The notes below the pieces were generated by a model. That model was not told the origin of the DNA and did not search any database. It saw only the letters and a program-made list of their open reading frames with translations. From contig CAZONX010000127.1 in the NCBI GenBank assembly GCA_964581295.1, positions 1-5,812 on the forward strand: DNA of 5,812 bases. Direction: 5' to 3'. The first letter of the stretch is position 1, and each line of letters begins with the position of its first letter. This DNA comes from JAHEEL01 sp964581295 (GTDB lineage Bacteria; Actinomycetota; Acidimicrobiia; Spongiisociales; UBA5794). Positions 4,203-5,812 of this stretch are shown in pieces. The position numbers were made by a program, and so were the translations under genes.

Positions 4203-5812
4203 CGAATCAGGTAGTGGACATCGACACCGCGCCCGACGTGCAGGCGAGCGATTCATCATCGGGCAGTCGGCGCCTCCCGGCGGCTGCGTGGGCGATTCCC
4301 CTCGTCGCCTTCGCCTTGATTCCGGGAGCCTCAGCACAGGCTTTTGACGGCCGCATACACGCGTTCCGACTGCCGATCTATCTGACGATGACGGTGATCG
4401 TGCTCGCGGTCACGCTCCTCACGACTGCGTTCCTCTACTTCGTCGTCTTCTCGAAGGACATCCGGCGATCGGCCGGCACCGGGACTGTGCTCACATTCAT
4501 GTTCTTCACATGGCCTATGTGGCTCCTTCTCGGACAGGCGGTGCGGCAGGTCGTCGACGTCGGTCTCGTCGCGGATGTTGTGACTGTTGGCTACGTGGCG
4601 GTGGTGATCTGGCTGACTGCACGGCTGGCTGGGAACGATGCCTTTGTCGGTGTGCTGACTCTGGTGGCGCTCGTAATCCTCATCGCCCTTGCCGTCTTGT
4701 TCACCCCGCGCATGGTGTTTGGCACCGCAAACTCTGTGGGCCCACAGGGTTCGCTCGACCATCCGGACGTCGTGGTCCTTGTCCTTGACGGCCACGCCAG
4801 ACAAGACGTGCTGGTACGCGACTACGCGTCGGATGGCTTGTCGCTGACGGCCGCCTTGCAGGACCGCGGCTTCGCTGTTCGCGACGACGCGCTGAGCAAC
4901 TACAACATGACCTACGCTTCGCTGTCGTCGATGCAGGCCCTGGACTACTCGTTCTCCGAAGGCGTCCGAAGCGAGGCGAGCCTCGACAATATGCGTTCGC
5001 TTCTGTCGGGCGACAGCCCCCTGATCCGCGCTTTTGATGACGCCGGCTATTCGGTAACGATGCTGGAGAACGCCTGGTGGGGGTCCAACTGCGGACCGTG
5101 GGTCGATGATTGCCACCGGACCGGTCTGCTGCGCAGAGCCGCGTGGTCGCTCGGCGAGGTTTCCCCGCTTGCAGCGATTCAGCGTTTCGTTGTCCCCCAC
5201 CCGTTCGTCGTGGTCGGCCTCCAGCATCTGGAGGAACTGGGGCAGTTCTTCGATGCAGATTCCCCGACGCCGCGCCTGGTGTTTGCGCACATCACCGTCC
5301 CGCATCCCCCACTCCAACTGACCGCCGAATGCGATGTCATTGTGGAATCGGATCGTTCTGCGTTGGTTCTGCGCGACTCCGCAGGCGGTGCGGAGAGCGG
5401 GATAATCGATCGTGGCCGGTACATCGAGCAGATGCAGTGCGTTGATGCGCGAGCGCTCGCCGCGATCGATCGGCTGGTTGCTACATCGGACAACGTGGCG
5501 GCACTTGTGGTGAGCGATCACGGGTCGGGTTCGAGAGGGCAGGCGATGTCGATGGTCGACCAGTGGACCGATGGCGCCCTCATCGAGCAATTCGGCGTGT
5601 TGTCGGCGGCCCGCGTGCCACAGACGTGCGAGACCTTCGAAATGGGACGCACCACGGTCAACACAACCCGGCGCTTTCTGAACTGCGTGCTCGGGACGAA
5701 GCTCTCCGAACTGCCGGACCGAAGCTATGCGGTACCGCACGAGAACGAGATGGATGGCGCCGTTGTCGATATCACCGCGAGGCTGTTCTCGGCTGACGGG
5801 GGCATCGGCTGA
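4199..5812 (+). CDS. Membrane-anchored alkaline-phosphatase/sulfatase-superfamily enzyme (paralog C)
   Basis: 537 aa, complete, with the stop on the last bases of the window. Seen: five hydrophobic segments at about 27-47, 59-84, 94-116, 123-143 and 149-168. The loop FSKDIRR (84-90) is positive, so the remainder is predicted outside. Active-site positions are Asp197 (LVLDGH), Thr238 (SNYNMT..SL), His364 and His369 (HITVPHPP), and Asp440-His441. After the DHG triplet it reads SGS where A and B read PDS, a change beside the metal site that could alter substrate or activity. The six outer cysteines are 298, 305, 378, 414, 477 and 496. Its N-terminus (VVDIDTAPDVQAS) and the CHRTGLL region are closest to A, while SNY..TYASLSSM and DYSF are closest to B. 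The start is fixed by an in-frame TGA at 4184-4186 and by alignment with A. It lies 354 nt after the microprotein gene, behind its own leader copy. Likely the same general reaction as A and B. Confidence 0.85.
   Translation: MTNQVVDIDTAPDVQASDSSSGSRRLPAAAWAIPLVAFALIPGASAQAFDGRIHAFRLPIYLTMTVIVLAVTLLTTAFLYFVVFSKDIRRSAGTGTVLTFMFFTWPMWLLLGQAVRQVVDVGLVADVVTVGYVAVVIWLTARLAGNDAFVGVLTLVALVILIALAVLFTPRMVFGTANSVGPQGSLDHPDVVVLVLDGHARQDVLVRDYASDGLSLTAALQDRGFAVRDDALSNYNMTYASLSSMQALDYSFSEGVRSEASLDNMRSLLSGDSPLIRAFDDAGYSVTMLENAWWGSNCGPWVDDCHRTGLLRRAAWSLGEVSPLAAIQRFVVPHPFVVVGLQHLEELGQFFDADSPTPRLVFAHITVPHPPLQLTAECDVIVESDRSALVLRDSAGGAESGIIDRGRYIEQMQCVDARALAAIDRLVATSDNVAALVVSDHGSGSRGQAMSMVDQWTDGALIEQFGVLSAARVPQTCETFEMGRTTVNTTRRFLNCVLGTKLSELPDRSYAVPHENEMDGAVVDITARLFSADGGIG

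Noticed and set aside
4331..5740. 469-codon open frame on the - strand inside gene C
   Set aside because: It is a shadow of GC-rich codons in gene C, is rich in Arg/His/Asp with no domain or membrane logic, and a similar shadow lies antisense to the matching part of gene A.

Overview
The window reads as high-GC bacterial chromosomal DNA, most likely from an actinobacterium or a similar high-GC lineage. That placement rests only on base composition, GC-rich third codon positions and protein style, and is not proven. All supported genes lie on the + strand.

Layout: (1) positions 1-221 hold the 3' end of a tsaC/sua5/ywlC-type gene (threonylcarbamoyl-AMP synthase, tRNA t6A modification). (2) 222-355 is a leader. 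(3) Three full-length paralogous genes follow: A (356-1966, 536 aa), B (2016-3632, 538 aa) and C (4199-5812, 537 aa, ending on the last base of the window). Each encodes five predicted N-terminal membrane helices and an extracytoplasmic alkaline-phosphatase/sulfatase-superfamily domain, the general design of LtaS-type phosphotransferases. (4) Between B and C lies a 61-codon gene (3659-3844) for a one-helix microprotein with a YLDPG motif. (5) 3845-4198 has no intact gene. Its right part matches the tsaC 3' end plus leader seen at the left edge of the window.

Two structures are not captured by a plain gene list. First, 3932-4068 looks like a frameshifted relic of the tsaC C-terminus. It sits upstream of C with the same spacing to the leader that intact tsaC has upstream of A. 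Gene C therefore seems to have arisen by duplication of a block running from inside tsaC through the phosphatase-like gene. Second, each of the three large genes lacks a Shine-Dalgarno sequence at its own ATG. Each is instead preceded by a 7-8 codon mini-ORF that has a GAGG ribosome site 6-8 nt before its GTG/TTG start and a TGA stop overlapping the gene's start as ATGA. This predicts translational coupling through a tiny leader cistron.

Functional picture (inference): A, B and the microprotein have short gaps and probably form one transcript, while C has its own copy of the leader. The enzymes probably act on the outer face of the cytoplasmic membrane, transferring or removing a phosphoryl-type group on an envelope lipid or glycopolymer. 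The microprotein is predicted to expose its YLDPG segment on the same side. Substrate and exact reaction cannot be read from the sequence.
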